NCBI RefSeq assembly: GCF_012163135.1
Contig: NZ_JAAVUP010000012.1
Span: forward strand, 1 to 64,000
Reading direction: 5' to 3'
Length of the DNA: 64,000 nucleotides
Source: Neoroseomonas oryzicola
GTDB lineage: Bacteria; Pseudomonadota; Alphaproteobacteria; Acetobacterales; Acetobacteraceae
Both the position numbers and the translations under genes were made by a program. Below, piece by piece: positions 35,735 through 45,459 of the stretch (position 1 is the stretch's first letter; each line of letters begins with the position of its first letter). The notes under the pieces are model-generated. The model saw only the letters and a program-made list of their open reading frames with translations. It made no database searches and was not told where the DNA came from.

Positions 35735-36475
35735 CTATCCGCGCATCTCGAGCGCCGCGACCGGGTCGTCGCTGGTGAAGATGTCGACGCCGAGGTCCAG
35801 GACGCGCCGGATGTCCGACGCTTCCTTCAGGCCCCATGCGCCTGGCGACAGGCCGGCGGCGCGCGCCGCGGCAAGGACGGCCGGGTCCAGCAGGGCATGA
35901 TGGATGCCGATACCGGACGCGCCGCAGCCCCGCGCCGTGGCGAAGGCCATGTCCATGCCGATGTCGTGCCAGACCTGCGGCGCACAGAGCCAGATCAGCG
36001 TGCCGCCGAAGCGCTTCGTATCGCGGATCGCGGCGACCATCGGCGCCTGGAAGGAGGTGATGGCCGCCTGGCCGAGCATCCCTTCGGCCTCCAGCACGTC
36101 GAGCACCTTCGGACCGATGCCCGGATAATGGATGCGGTCGGCATCGGCCTTGATCTCGACCCGTAGCAGGATCGGCGAGCCGCGATAGATGCGCACCACC
36201 TCGGCCAGGGTCGGGATGCATTCGCCATGGGCGCCGCGCAGGCGGATGCGACGCAACTCCGCGAGGGTCCGCCCGCGCACGGGGCCGCGCGCATCCGTGG
36301 TGCGGTCCAGCATCGGGTCGTGGATCACGACGCATTCGTCGTCGGCCGAGAGCTGGACGTCGAATTCGACCTGGTCGACCGCGAGCTTCGCCGTCTCGCG
36401 GAAGGCCATCAGGCTGTTCTCGGGCCAGAGGTAGGAACCGCCGCGATGCGAGGCGATCAGGGTGCGATGGGCCAT
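35735..36475 (-). CDS. Glycerophosphodiester phosphodiesterase family protein
   Basis: This 246-residue GDPD-family enzyme hydrolyses glycerophosphodiesters to sn-glycerol-3-phosphate and an alcohol. The catalytic ASHRGGSYLWPENSL (His and Arg) and VEFDVQLSADDECVVIHDPMLDRTT (metal Glu/Asp and catalytic His) are present, and no signal peptide is seen, so it is cytoplasmic like UgpQ. ATG 36475 has GGAAGG upstream. It follows the ABC permease gene by 14 bases and is probably the last gene of that operon, which suggests that the transporter brings in its substrate. Confidence 0.9.
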   Translation of the reverse strand: MAHRTLIASHRGGSYLWPENSLMAFRETAKLAVDQVEFDVQLSADDECVVIHDPMLDRTTDARGPVRGRTLAELRRIRLRGAHGECIPTLAEVVRIYRGSPILLRVEIKADADRIHYPGIGPKVLDVLEAEGMLGQAAITSFQAPMVAAIRDTKRFGGTLIWLCAPQVWHDIGMDMAFATARGCGASGIGIHHALLDPAVLAAARAAGLSPGAWGLKEASDIRRVLDLGVDIFTSDDPVAALEMRG

Positions 36476-36489
36476 GGAGGTCCTTCCGT

Positions 36490-37311
36490 TCAGCGGAGCG
36501 TGGGATCGAGCCGGTCGCGCAGCCAATCCCCGAGGATGGAGACCGCGAGGGTCGTCACCACGATGGTGATGGAGGGGGCGAGCAGCACCCAGGGCGCGCG
36601 GGTGAGATACTCTCGCCCGTAGCCGACCATTGACCCCAGCGAGGTCGCCGGCGGCTGCACGCCAAGCCCGAGGAAGGACAGGCCGCTTTCGAGCAGCACG
36701 ATCTCGGGGAAGGCGAGCGTCATGGAGACGATCAGGGTGCTCGCGATGTTGGGCAGGATGTGGCGGCCATAGATACGGAGCGGCGAGGCGCCGAGCTGCC
36801 GCACCGCGGCCGCGTAGCCTTGCGCGCCGGCGCTGATGGCCAACCCCCGGGAGATGCGCGCATAGCGTTCCCAGCCGTGCAGGCCGAGCAGGCAGATGAA
36901 GAGCGGCAGCGAATTGCCGAAGAAGGCGAGGACGGACAGCGCCAGCACCAGGAAGGGCATGCTCGCCTGGAAGTCGACCAGGGCGAGCACGACGTGCTCC
37001 ACGGCCCCGCGGAAATGCGCGGCGAGGAAGCCCAGCACCGTGCCGAGCACGGCCGCGATGATGCAGGCGCCGAAGGCGATCAGCAGCGACATGCGGATCG
37101 AATGCACCAGGCGCGACAGCACGTCGCGGCCGAGCTCATCCGTGCCCAGCGGATGCGCCCAGGTCCCGCCGAAGCCGATCGGTGGCGACAACCGCGCCCG
37201 CAGGTCGAGCGCGGTATAGGAGTAGGGTGCGGCCGCGTCGGCGAGGATGGCGATGCCGAGCATCAGCACGACCCATGCCAGCGCCAGCGCGACCAGCGGC
37301 GGGATGCGCAT
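36490..37311 (-). CDS. Peptide/nickel-type ABC transporter permease (DppC-like)
   Basis: This 273-residue inner-membrane protein has the DppC pattern: HPLGTDELGRDVLSRLVHSIRMSLL, an N-terminal span, and the EAA loop region LGASPLRIYGRHILPNI that docks the ATPases. The start ATG is two bases after the stop of the partner permease. It belongs to a six-gene leftward operon (solute-binding protein, two ATPases, two permeases, GDPD). The substrate is not evident from the permease itself. Confidence 0.9.
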   Translation of the reverse strand: MRIPPLVALALAWVVLMLGIAILADAAAPYSYTALDLRARLSPPIGFGGTWAHPLGTDELGRDVLSRLVHSIRMSLLIAFGACIIAAVLGTVLGFLAAHFRGAVEHVVLALVDFQASMPFLVLALSVLAFFGNSLPLFICLLGLHGWERYARISRGLAISAGAQGYAAAVRQLGASPLRIYGRHILPNIASTLIVSMTLAFPEIVLLESGLSFLGLGVQPPATSLGSMVGYGREYLTRAPWVLLAPSITIVVTTLAVSILGDWLRDRLDPTLR

Positions 37312-37313
37312 GG

Positions 37314-38249
37314 TCAGCCCTTCCCCCCGCCGCGCGCCGTGCGCAGCCGCGGATCGAGCACGCCGTAGAGCAGGTCGACGATGAAGTTCGACGTGACCAT
37401 CGTCGCCGCCACCAGCAGCAGCACGCATTGCACGACGGCGAGGTCGCGGTTGGACACCGCTACCACCAGCAGGCGGCCGACGCCGGGCCAGGAGAAGACG
37501 CTTTCGACCACGACAGCGCCGGCGATCAGGCTGCCGACCATGAAGCCCACGATCGTCACGGTCGGGATCGCCGCATTGGGCAGGGCATGGCCGCGCACCA
37601 CGGCGCGCCAGGGCACGCCCTTGGCACTCGCCGTGCGGATATAGGGCTGGCCGAGTACTTCCAGCATTGCCGAGCGGGTGAAGCGCGCCAGCACGGCCGC
37701 GCCGCCGATGCCGAGCGTGATCACCGGCAGGATCGCGTGCCGCCAGGAATCCTGCCCGCCCGAAGGGAGCCAGCCCAGTTGCACGGCGAAGACCAGCACC
37801 AGCAGCAGCCCCAGCACGAAGGACGGCACGGCGAAGCCGGCGACGGCCATGACCATCACCACGCGGTCGGTCGCCGAGTTGCGATGCAGCGCCGCGTAGA
37901 CACCCGCCGGGATGCCGATGCCGACCTTCAGCGCCAGCGCCGGCAGGGTGAGGGCGAGTGTCGCCGGGATCCGCTCGGCGACCAGGTCGATGGCGTCGCG
38001 CCCGTCGCGCATCGATTGCCCGAGGTCGCCCTGCAGGATCGCGCCGAAGTAGCTGAAGTACTGGACCCAGAGCGGGCGATCGAGGCCCCAGGCCTCGCGG
38101 AAGGCGGCGACCGCCTCGGGCGGGGCATCGACGCTGAGGATCAGCAGCGCCGGGTCGCCCGACAGCCGCAACACCACAAAGGCGAAGGTGACGACCATGA
38201 CGATGGTCAGCGCGGCGCGCAGCAGGCGCCCGGCGATGAAGCGCAGCAT
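37314..38249 (-). CDS. Peptide/nickel-type ABC transporter permease (DppB-like)
   Basis: This 311-residue permease shows the DppB start MLRFIAGRLLRAALTIVMVVTF, the periplasmic LRLSGDPAL segment and the EAA motif region ASAKGVPWRAVVRGHALPNA, ending in VDLLYGVLDPRLR. It pairs with the DppC-like protein just downstream to form the membrane pore. Its ATG is directly adjacent to the TAG of the preceding ATPase gene. Confidence 0.9.
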   Translation of the reverse strand: MLRFIAGRLLRAALTIVMVVTFAFVVLRLSGDPALLILSVDAPPEAVAAFREAWGLDRPLWVQYFSYFGAILQGDLGQSMRDGRDAIDLVAERIPATLALTLPALALKVGIGIPAGVYAALHRNSATDRVVMVMAVAGFAVPSFVLGLLLVLVFAVQLGWLPSGGQDSWRHAILPVITLGIGGAAVLARFTRSAMLEVLGQPYIRTASAKGVPWRAVVRGHALPNAAIPTVTIVGFMVGSLIAGAVVVESVFSWPGVGRLLVVAVSNRDLAVVQCVLLLVAATMVTSNFIVDLLYGVLDPRLRTARGGGKG

Positions 38250-39224
38250 CTAGGCGGCTTCTCCCATCGCCTCGCCCTGCGCGACATGGCAGGCGACGCG
38301 GCGCCCGTCGGAGGCGCGCGGCTTGAGTTCGGGCACAACGCTGCGGCACAGCCCCACCGCCATCGGGCAGCGTGGATGGAAAGCGCAGCCTGGCGGGCGC
38401 GCCGCGGGGTTCGGCGGGTCACCCTGCAGGACCTGGCGCCGCGCCGTCCGCCCCGGATGCGGGATGGCCGAGACCAGCGCCTGGGCATAGGGGTGCGCGG
38501 GATCGCGCAGCACGGCGTCGGGCTCGCCTTCCTCGACGATGCGGCCGAGATACATGACGGCGACGCGGTGGCTGACCTGCCGCACCGCGCGCAGATCGTG
38601 GCTGATGAACAGCATGGTCAGCCGGCGTTCCGCCTGCAGGTCGATCAGCAGGTTCATCACCTGCGCCTGGACCGAGACATCGAGCGCGCTGATCGGCTCG
38701 TCGCAGACCAGCAGCGCCGGATCGGTCGCGAGCGCACGCGCCAGCACCGCTCGCTGCCGCTGTCCCCCGGAGAGCTCATGAGGGTAGCGCGCGGCGAAAT
38801 CCTCGCGCAGGCCGACGTCCCGCAGCAGGCCGGCGACGCGGTCCTGCGCGCCGGCCATGCCGTGGATCTCGAAGGGCTCGGCGATCTGCGTGCCGATGGT
38901 CAGGCGGCGATCCAGCGCGCCGAGCGGATCCTGGAAGACCATCTGCATCCGTGCCCGCTGCGCGCGCCAGGCGGCGGAGCCGACCGGGGGCACGGGCGCG
39001 CCATCGAAGCGGACGGTGCCCTCGTCGGGCGCCTCCAGCCCCAGCACCAGCCGCCCGGTGGTCGACTTCCCGCAGCCGGATTCGCCCACCAGCCCGAGCG
39101 TCTCCCCGCGTTCGAGCCGCAGCGAGACGCCGTCGACGGCGCGCAGCTCCACCTGGCGGCCGAGCAGGCCGCGCCGCATCGTGTAGCGACGCACCAGGCC
39201 TTCGGCTTCGAGCAGCGCCGTCAC
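38250..39224 (-). CDS. Peptide-type ABC transporter ATPase (DppF-like)
   Basis: A 324-residue ABC ATPase with Walker [10 protein letters not shown], signature LSGGQRQR, Walker B ALLVCDEPISALDVS and the C-terminal oligopeptide-transporter extension PPGCAFHPRCP with its cysteine cluster. The GTG start overlaps the stop of the upstream ATPase gene (GTGA). It forms the ATPase pair with its neighbour for import through the two permeases. Confidence 0.92.
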   Translation of the reverse strand: MTALLEAEGLVRRYTMRRGLLGRQVELRAVDGVSLRLERGETLGLVGESGCGKSTTGRLVLGLEAPDEGTVRFDGAPVPPVGSAAWRAQRARMQMVFQDPLGALDRRLTIGTQIAEPFEIHGMAGAQDRVAGLLRDVGLREDFAARYPHELSGGQRQRAVLARALATDPALLVCDEPISALDVSVQAQVMNLLIDLQAERRLTMLFISHDLRAVRQVSHRVAVMYLGRIVEEGEPDAVLRDPAHPYAQALVSAIPHPGRTARRQVLQGDPPNPAARPPGCAFHPRCPMAVGLCRSVVPELKPRASDGRRVACHVAQGEAMGEAA

Positions 39225-40210
39225 GCCGCGGCCAATCCGAAGGCGGGCGGCACGTCGGCCCCCAGGATGCGGCAGGCGGCGCGCTGGCCAGGCGCGACGT
39301 CGACCAGCGGCGGCACCTGTTCGTCGCACAGGGACGCATGGCGCGGGCAGCGCGGGCCGAAGGCGCAGCCCGGCGGCAGCGCGCGCGGTTCGGGCACGCT
39401 GCCGGGGATCGCGGCCAGGTGCTGGCGCGGCAAGCCATCGAGTGGCGGCAGCGCCGAGAGCAGGCCCTGCGTGTAGGGATGCGCCGGCGCGTCAAACAGC
39501 CGCGCGGAGGAGACTTCCTCGATCACCAGGCCGGCATACATCACGGCGACGCGGTCGCACGTCTCCGCCACCACGCCGAGGTCGTGGGAGATGAGCACCA
39601 GCGCCATGCCCGTCTCGGCGCGCAGGGTCGCGAGCAGGTCGAGGATCTGCGCCTGGATCGTCACGTCGAGCGCGGTGGTCGGTTCATCCGCCACCAGCAG
39701 GCGCGGCCGGCCGGCGAGCGCCATGGCGATCATCACGCGCTGGTTCTGTCCGCCCGACAGTTCGTGCGGATAGGCATCCATGCGGTTGCCCGCATCGGGG
39801 ATGCCGACCTGGTCGAGCAGCCGCCGCGTCTCGGCCCGCGCCGCCGCGCCGTCCATGCCGCGGTGCAGGCGCAGCGCCTCGCCGACCTGGCGGCCGATGC
39901 GGTGCACCGGGTTCAGGCTGCTCGCGGGGTCCTGGAAGATCATCGCGATCTGCCCGCCGCGCACCCGGTCCAGCACCGGCATCGGCGCGCCGAGCAGTTC
40001 CTGCCCGTCCAGCACCACGCTGCCCGTGACCCGCGCCTTGCCGGGCAGCAGGCCGAGCGCGGCGAGCCAGGTGACGGACTTCCCACATCCGGATTCGCCG
40101 ACGACGCCGACCGCCTCGCCCGCACCCACGGCCAGGTCCACGCCCCGCAGCACCGGGACCCCGTCGAAGGCGACGCGCAGCCCGCTGATGCGGACGAGGG
40201 GGTCGTCCAT
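39221..40210 (-). CDS. Peptide-type ABC transporter ATPase (DppD-like)
   Basis: A 329-residue ABC ATPase with Walker [10 protein letters not shown], signature LSGGQNQR, Walker [15 protein letters not shown] and a C-terminal cysteine-containing [18 protein letters not shown] segment. Its ATG overlaps the stop of the solute-binding protein gene by one base. Together with the DppF-like protein it energises the transporter. Confidence 0.92.
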   Translation of the reverse strand: MDDPLVRISGLRVAFDGVPVLRGVDLAVGAGEAVGVVGESGCGKSVTWLAALGLLPGKARVTGSVVLDGQELLGAPMPVLDRVRGGQIAMIFQDPASSLNPVHRIGRQVGEALRLHRGMDGAAARAETRRLLDQVGIPDAGNRMDAYPHELSGGQNQRVMIAMALAGRPRLLVADEPTTALDVTIQAQILDLLATLRAETGMALVLISHDLGVVAETCDRVAVMYAGLVIEEVSSARLFDAPAHPYTQGLLSALPPLDGLPRQHLAAIPGSVPEPRALPPGCAFGPRCPRHASLCDEQVPPLVDVAPGQRAACRILGADVPPAFGLAAA

Positions 40211-41826
40211 CAGCCGCGACGACCCCAGTTCGCCGCGGTGAAATCCATGAAGAAGGACTGCGCCGGCTTCCAGGCGATGTCCTTGCGCTTCGCCGTCAGG
40301 TTGGTGGTCTGGTGCAGGACGATGTAGGCGGGGTCCTCGCGCTCGGCGATCACCATCATGCGCTGGAAGGCGCGGCGGCGCTCATCGTGGTCGACGGAGC
40401 TGTCGAGCACCTCCGACAGCCGGCCGAATTCGTCGTTGCGCCAGGCGCCGACCTGCCATTGCTGGCCCTGCGGCCCGTGGTTGTTGGGCAGGGAGGAGAC
40501 GGGATCGTTGAAGGTCGCGGAATTCGACCAGTCCCAGATGCCGCGCTGCCCCTGGTTCGACAGCACCTGCGGGAAGTTCTCGCGCATCTCGATCGCGACG
40601 TTGATGCCGACCTGGCGCCAGCCTTCGACCAGGATCTGCGCCGTCGGGACCTGCGCCGTGTAGTAGTTGTTGAGCAGGCGGTAGGGGATCGGCTCGCCGC
40701 GATACCCGCTCTCCCGCACCAGGCGGCGCGCTTCGGCGAGGTCGTATTTCGGCACCTCCCAGTCGCGGAGGAACATGTTGCCGTAGAATTCGAACTGCAG
40801 CCCCTTGGGGACCTGGGTGCGGCGGTCCCACAGCGCGTCGACGATCGACTGGCGATCCACGGCGTGCGACATGGCGCGCCGCAGCAGCGGGCTGCGCAGC
40901 GCCGGCTGGTTCTTGTCGAAGACGGAGATGCGGTGGTTCATCACCGCGCCGCCGACCACCTCGTGCCGCGCGCTGCGCTGCACGGTCGTGATCTGGTCGG
41001 GTGGGATGTCGCAGGCGAAATCCGCTTCGCCGGAGAGCAGCATGTTGATGCGGCTCGCGACCTCCGGCACCTCGACGAATCGGATCTGGCGCAGCGGCGG
41101 CCGCCCGCCCCAATGGTCGTCGAAGGCCACGAGGGTGAGCGACTGGTCCGGGCGGAACTCGGCGACGCGATAAGGACCGGTGCCGACCGGCTTGCGTGCC
41201 CAGTCGAGCCAGCTCGGCGCGGCGTCGAAGGCGGCCTGGGACATGATGACGCCGATGCTGCGCGCGAGGCGGCCTTCGAGCGTCACGTCCGGCGTCTTGT
41301 TCACCCAGCGGACGGTGCGGGCGTCGACGATCTCGAACTTCTCGAAGCCCGGATAGGCGCGGCGGGCGATGGCCGGCACCTCGGGCGGTGGCGCCTTGCC
41401 CTGGCTGCGGCCGGGCGCGGCGCCGAACATGTTGCGGCTCTGGTCGCCGCTGCCCCACATGCGTTCCGGACCGAAGGAGAAGACGACATCCTCGGCCGTG
41501 ACCGGCCTGCCGTCATGGAAGCGCGCGCCCTGCCGCAGGGTAAATTCGACCGTGCTGTGGTCGATGCGCCGCCAGGATTCGGCCAGCGACGGCCGCAGCG
41601 CGAGGTCGCCGATCCAGTCGATGTCGACCAGGCTTTCGCTGAAGCTGCCGGAGACGCGGGTGCCGACATTCGACTGCTCGCGCAGCGGTTCCAGCACGTT
41701 GCTGTTGGCCAGCTTCTGCACCGCCACGGTGATCGCGGGCCGCTGGTCGGCCTGGGCGATCGCGAAGCGCGGCAAGGTCATCGCCGCTGCAGTCAGCGCC
41801 GTGCGCCGCGTCAATCGCAGGTCCAT
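40210..41826 (-). CDS. ABC transporter extracellular solute-binding protein (family 5, DppA/OppA-like)
   Basis: This 538-residue periplasmic binding protein has a twin-arginine-like leader (LTRRTALTAAAMTLPRFAIAQ), LRPSLAESWRRID..TVEFTLRQGARFHDGRPVTAEDVVFSF and the C-terminal YIVLHQTT typical of family 5 SBPs. GGAGGAAAG just before ATG 41826 sets the start. First gene of the ABC-GDPD operon. The GDPD partner hints at a glycerophosphodiester-like or other phosphorylated ligand, but the fold also binds peptides and opines. The 220 bases upstream presumably hold the promoter; no operator was recognised. Confidence 0.9.
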   Translation of the reverse strand: MDLRLTRRTALTAAAMTLPRFAIAQADQRPAITVAVQKLANSNVLEPLREQSNVGTRVSGSFSESLVDIDWIGDLALRPSLAESWRRIDHSTVEFTLRQGARFHDGRPVTAEDVVFSFGPERMWGSGDQSRNMFGAAPGRSQGKAPPPEVPAIARRAYPGFEKFEIVDARTVRWVNKTPDVTLEGRLARSIGVIMSQAAFDAAPSWLDWARKPVGTGPYRVAEFRPDQSLTLVAFDDHWGGRPPLRQIRFVEVPEVASRINMLLSGEADFACDIPPDQITTVQRSARHEVVGGAVMNHRISVFDKNQPALRSPLLRRAMSHAVDRQSIVDALWDRRTQVPKGLQFEFYGNMFLRDWEVPKYDLAEARRLVRESGYRGEPIPYRLLNNYYTAQVPTAQILVEGWRQVGINVAIEMRENFPQVLSNQGQRGIWDWSNSATFNDPVSSLPNNHGPQGQQWQVGAWRNDEFGRLSEVLDSSVDHDERRRAFQRMMVIAEREDPAYIVLHQTTNLTAKRKDIAWKPAQSFFMDFTAANWGRRG

Positions 41827-42046
41827 GTCCCGGTTCTTTCCTCCACCCAGGCGGATGATATGCAAGCGCTACCGCGCTGTCAGGTGGCAGCGTGCGGAGC
41901 CTTGGCGCGGAGGTGCTTGGCGCGCGCCCCGAGGCATGTCGACCGAAGCTTTGATGACATCGGCGGGCCTCTCACCTCCCCGACCGCTCCCGTTTCTATT
42001 CGGGGCTGCTGATCGACAGCGGCGTCCCGGGCGATCGCCCGCGGCG

Positions 42047-42520
42047 TCAGCCGAGCCGGGCCGCCGCGATCGCAGCGACGTCGATCTTCCGCATGGTCAT
42101 CATCGCCTCGAAGGCGCGCCGCGCCTCGTCGCCGCCGACGGCCAGGGCTTCCGTCAAGATGCGCGGCGTGATCTGCCAGGAAATGCCCCAGCGGTCCTTG
42201 CACCATCCGCAGGCGCTCTCCTGGCCGCCATGGCCGACGATCGCGTTCCAGTAACGGTCGGTTTCCGCCTGGTCCTCCGTCGCGATCTGGAAGGAGAAGG
42301 CCTCGCTGTGCCGGAAGGCCGGCCCGCCGTTCAGGCCAAGGCACGGAATGCCCGCGACGGTGAACTCGACCGTGAGCACGTCGCCGGCCTTGCCTGAGGG
42401 GTAGTCGCTCGGCGCGCGAAACACGGCGCCGACGGCGCTGTCCGGAAAGGTCGCGGCATAGAAGCGGGCCGCCTCCTCCGCATCGCGGTCGAACCAGAGA
42501 CAGATCGTGTTCTTTGGCAT
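42047..42520 (-). CDS. VOC / PhnB-like protein (3-demethylubiquinone methyltransferase-type fold)
   Basis: This 157-residue protein starts PKNTICLWFDRDAEEAARFYAATFPDS and has GIPCLGLNGGPAFRHSEAFSFQI, ESACGWCKDRWGISWQITP and a C-terminal AFEAMMTMRKIDVAAI helix, the pattern of the PhnB-like VOC family. Members are metal-binding beta-alpha-beta-beta-beta proteins, but many lack a known reaction and the name 3-demethylubiquinone methyltransferase is historical. It stands alone, leftward, with GAGGGAA before ATG 42520. The link to neighbouring operons is unclear. Confidence 0.85.
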   Translation of the reverse strand: MPKNTICLWFDRDAEEAARFYAATFPDSAVGAVFRAPSDYPSGKAGDVLTVEFTVAGIPCLGLNGGPAFRHSEAFSFQIATEDQAETDRYWNAIVGHGGQESACGWCKDRWGISWQITPRILTEALAVGGDEARRAFEAMMTMRKIDVAAIAAARLG

Positions 42521-42832
42521 GCGCGTTCCCTCGTCCTCGATGTCGGGCCTGGCGCGGACTATGCGATCGCGGGACCGCGCGTGATTCGCGGCGCTCCGAT
42601 GCATCGATGGCCCGCCGCGGTCGGAAGGGTAACGCGGGTCGCGGTCGGTGTGTGCATCGGCGTCGCGATCACCTTTCCGCCATCGGGCCTTCACGCGCCG
42701 CGATGTCACCGCCGGCCGGGCGGTCATCGGCACGTCGAAGCGCAGCAACCTGCAGGCCCTTCGACCCGGCGTGTTCCGTCGAGGCACATTGCGGTCAGCC
42801 GCAGCTGCCGCCGGGTCCGGCTCTATCCGCGC
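42521..42832. other. Intergenic region upstream of the VOC gene (312 bases)
   Basis: This gap separates the VOC gene start from the stop of the hydantoinase gene. It presumably contains the VOC promoter and the end of the long hydantoinase operon. No strong hairpin with a T-run, no RNA gene and no convincing ORF was found; open frames crossing it on the plus strand are continuations of antisense frames of the hydantoinase gene. Confidence 0.5.
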
Positions 42833-44377
42833 TCAGCCGGAGGCCGCGATCTCCCCCACCACGCGCGCCCGCACCCGGATCGCGCCGCCGGGCAGGTAGG
42901 CGATGGGCAGGTCCTCGATGTCCACCAGCGCGAGCGTCGCGCCATCCGCGCCGGCCTCCTCGGCGCGGGCGCGCGCGATGCGTTCGGCCTCGGCCATCGC
43001 CTCGATGCGGGTCATGCCCTGAAAGACCTGGTCAGCCTCGCCGCTCACCTGCGCGATGGCCGCGCCGACCGCGTTCGCGACGGCGGCGTGGGCGGGCCGC
43101 AGCACCTCGGACACGCCGGGCAGGCGGTCGGGCACGAGGAAGGCACCGCCGCCCACAGCCAGCAGCGGTACGGCGGCCGCGTCGGTCTTCATGCGGTCGA
43201 CCGATTCCTCGAGCATCCGCGCGGCCTCGGCGAGCACCGCCTGCGCGAAGCGGGGCGTGACATCGCCAACGCGCGACGCATCGCCCAGCGCGAGCAGCCC
43301 CGCGCGCACGGCGATGTCGCTGGTCGTGAGCTGCGGCCCGCCGAAGATCCGTGCGAGCTCCGGCAACCGGAATCCGACGCTGCGTGGGCCGATGGTGATG
43401 CGTCCGTCCTGCTGCGCCACATGCGATCCGCCGCCGAGGCCGATGGACAGCAGGTCCGGCATGCGGAACAGCGTGCGGACGCCACCCACCTGCACGATGG
43501 CGTTCGCCTCGCGCGGGAAGCCGGCCTTGAGCGCGCCGATGTCGCTGGTGGTGCCGCCGACATCGACCACCAGCGCGTCCTTGAGCCCCGTCAGGAAAGC
43601 GGCGCCGCGCATGGAATTGGTCGGCCCCGAGGCGAAGGAGAGCACGGGGAAGCGCGCCGCGAGCTCCGCGCGGATGACGGTGCCGTCGTTCTGCGTGATG
43701 TAGAGCGGCGCGGCGATGCCGGCCTGGCGCAGCGCTTCCTCGAAGGCCTGCACCGTATGGCGCGCCAGCGGCGCCAGGCAGGCATTGAGCAGGCCGACAT
43801 TCTCCCGTTCCAGCAGGCCGATGCGGCCGAGGTCGTGGGAGAGGGTGATCGCGGCGTCGGGCATGACGTCGCGGATGATGGCCTCGGCGCGGTCCTCCAT
43901 GGCCGGATCGAGCGGCGAGAAGATGCCGCTGACCGCGACGCAGGCGATGCCGGCGGCCTTCATCGCGCGCGCCGCGGCGGCGACGGCGGCCTCGTCCAGT
44001 GGCATGATCGGCCGGCCGTCATAGTCGAAGCCGCCCTCGACCATGTGCACCTGGCCGCGGACCAGCGCCGCGAGATCCTCCGGCCAGTCGCAGAAGGGCG
44101 GCAGGGACTGCGATGCCGGCATGCCGATGCGCAGCGCCCCGACGGGGGCGAGGTCGCGCCGCTGCACCACCGCATTCACGAAATGCGTGGTGCCGATCAT
44201 CACCGCCTGGACGCCCTGCGGACCCATGGCGCGCGCCACGTCCTGCAGCGCGAGCCGCACGCCGGTCAGCACATCCGCCGTGGTCGGCGTCTTGATCGCG
44301 TGCAGGACGCGATCGTCCTCCAGCAGGACGGCATCCGTGTTCGTGCCGCCGACATCGATGCCGATGCGCCGCCTCAT
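42833..44377 (-). CDS. Hydantoinase/oxoprolinase A family protein
   Basis: This 514-residue protein has the ASKHA-type ATP-binding motifs of HyuA/oxoprolinase A: IGIDVGGTNTDAVLL at the N-terminus and VVDVGGTTSDIGALK in the middle, with IGTTHFVNAVVQRRDLAPVG. Such proteins use ATP to open hydantoin or 5-oxoproline-like rings. It is shorter than classical HyuA (~680 aa) and has no B subunit beside it; a separate fused A/B protein is encoded at the far end of the same operon. It overlaps the DUF917 gene by 4 bases, a pairing often seen for this shorter type. Confidence 0.9.
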   Translation of the reverse strand: MRRRIGIDVGGTNTDAVLLEDDRVLHAIKTPTTADVLTGVRLALQDVARAMGPQGVQAVMIGTTHFVNAVVQRRDLAPVGALRIGMPASQSLPPFCDWPEDLAALVRGQVHMVEGGFDYDGRPIMPLDEAAVAAAARAMKAAGIACVAVSGIFSPLDPAMEDRAEAIIRDVMPDAAITLSHDLGRIGLLERENVGLLNACLAPLARHTVQAFEEALRQAGIAAPLYITQNDGTVIRAELAARFPVLSFASGPTNSMRGAAFLTGLKDALVVDVGGTTSDIGALKAGFPREANAIVQVGGVRTLFRMPDLLSIGLGGGSHVAQQDGRITIGPRSVGFRLPELARIFGGPQLTTSDIAVRAGLLALGDASRVGDVTPRFAQAVLAEAARMLEESVDRMKTDAAAVPLLAVGGGAFLVPDRLPGVSEVLRPAHAAVANAVGAAIAQVSGEADQVFQGMTRIEAMAEAERIARARAEEAGADGATLALVDIEDLPIAYLPGGAIRVRARVVGEIAASG

Positions 44378-45459
44378 GCCGCGGCTCCCGCGAAGACCGA
44401 TCGGAAGTCGAGGTCATAGCCGAAGGCGCGTGGCCCCACGAAGTCGAGTCCGCGCGGCGAGAGGAAGACGGAGGGCGCGGGCAATGCAACGACGGTGACG
44501 CGCTGGCCGTAGCGGAGCGTCTCGGTCCCGATCGCTTCGCCGCTGACGGTATCGAGCACGCAGATCAGGTCGGGCGTCATCACGCGTGGCACCCCATCTT
44601 GCCAGCCGACAGCCCATTCGTTCTGGAAGGCGAGCTCGAAGCCCTGGCCGCGCCACTCATCGAGGCCGTCGAGCTTCGCCGTGCCACGCAGGAAGCCTTC
44701 CGTGGTGCGGCGCGCGATGTCGGCGACCTTCCCGCGGAACAGCAGCAGACCCTTCTCGGATTCGAGGATCGCCTGCACCGGGTCACGGTGTTCCTTCTGC
44801 GCCAGGCGGATCGCCTGGCCGAGCTTGATCGCCTGGGTGGTGGTGCGCAGGATGCCCCAGCGCTTCACCTCGGCCCCGGTGCGCGGCGCCTTGCAGGTGG
44901 CGGCGATGGAACCGACCTCGACGCACATCTTGCGCGACAGGCGTTCCATCCATTTCCAGGTCGGGACCTTGGCGACGATGCCCTCGATGCCGCGGGGATC
45001 CACAAGCGAGAGCGGCCAGGGCTTCAGGTCGCCGACCGCGAAGGAGGTCATCTGCGCTTCCGGATAGGCGCGGCCCATGGCGTCGGCGTCGACGACCGGC
45101 CTGTCGAGCTCCGCGGCGGCGAGGAAGGGCTGTACGCCGTTGTTGCCGCCGATCTCGACCGACATGATCGCGCGGAAGGGCTTGCCGAGATACTCCTCCA
45201 TCAGCGTCACCGCGCGGGCGATGTTGGCACTGTCCACCAGGCGTTCCTGCCCCACTAGCGGCGCGCCCATGTTGGAGACGACGGCGACCATGTCGTCATC
45301 CGCCAACTCGTCGGGGTCCATCAGCGACACGCGCCTCCCGTCGGCGTAGAGGCGCCGCATGTTCAGCAGGCCGAGATAGGGTGACCCGCCGCCCCCCGTG
45401 CCCAGCACCCAGGCGCCGACGGCCAGGGCTTCGATCTCGTCCAGGGTGATCTCGCGCAT
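44374..45459 (-). CDS. DUF917 family protein (S-methyl-thiohydantoin desulfurase-like family)
   Basis: This 361-residue protein belongs to the former DUF917 family: LDEIEALAVGAWVLGTGGGGSPYLG, VVSNMGAPLVGQERL, EIGGNNGVQPFLAAAELDRPVVDADAMGRAYPE and a C-terminal domain with PDLICVLDTVSGEAI. From memory, the family is now tied to S-methyl-thiohydantoin desulfurase in catabolism of methylated thiohistidines; that specific reaction is not demonstrated here. The ATG at 45459 overlaps the aroM-like stop by one base, and its stop overlaps the hydantoinase start. The grouping suggests it acts on the same five-membered ring before or after hydantoinase. Confidence 0.85.
   Translation of the reverse strand: MREITLDEIEALAVGAWVLGTGGGGSPYLGLLNMRRLYADGRRVSLMDPDELADDDMVAVVSNMGAPLVGQERLVDSANIARAVTLMEEYLGKPFRAIMSVEIGGNNGVQPFLAAAELDRPVVDADAMGRAYPEAQMTSFAVGDLKPWPLSLVDPRGIEGIVAKVPTWKWMERLSRKMCVEVGSIAATCKAPRTGAEVKRWGILRTTTQAIKLGQAIRLAQKEHRDPVQAILESEKGLLLFRGKVADIARRTTEGFLRGTAKLDGLDEWRGQGFELAFQNEWAVGWQDGVPRVMTPDLICVLDTVSGEAIGTETLRYGQRVTVVALPAPSVFLSPRGLDFVGPRAFGYDLDFRSVFAGAAA

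Noticed and set aside
42581..44419. 612-codon plus-strand frame across the hydantoinase A gene and its upstream gap
   Set aside because: Antisense shadow; only the short first portion lies in the intergenic gap and lacks a ribosome-binding site.
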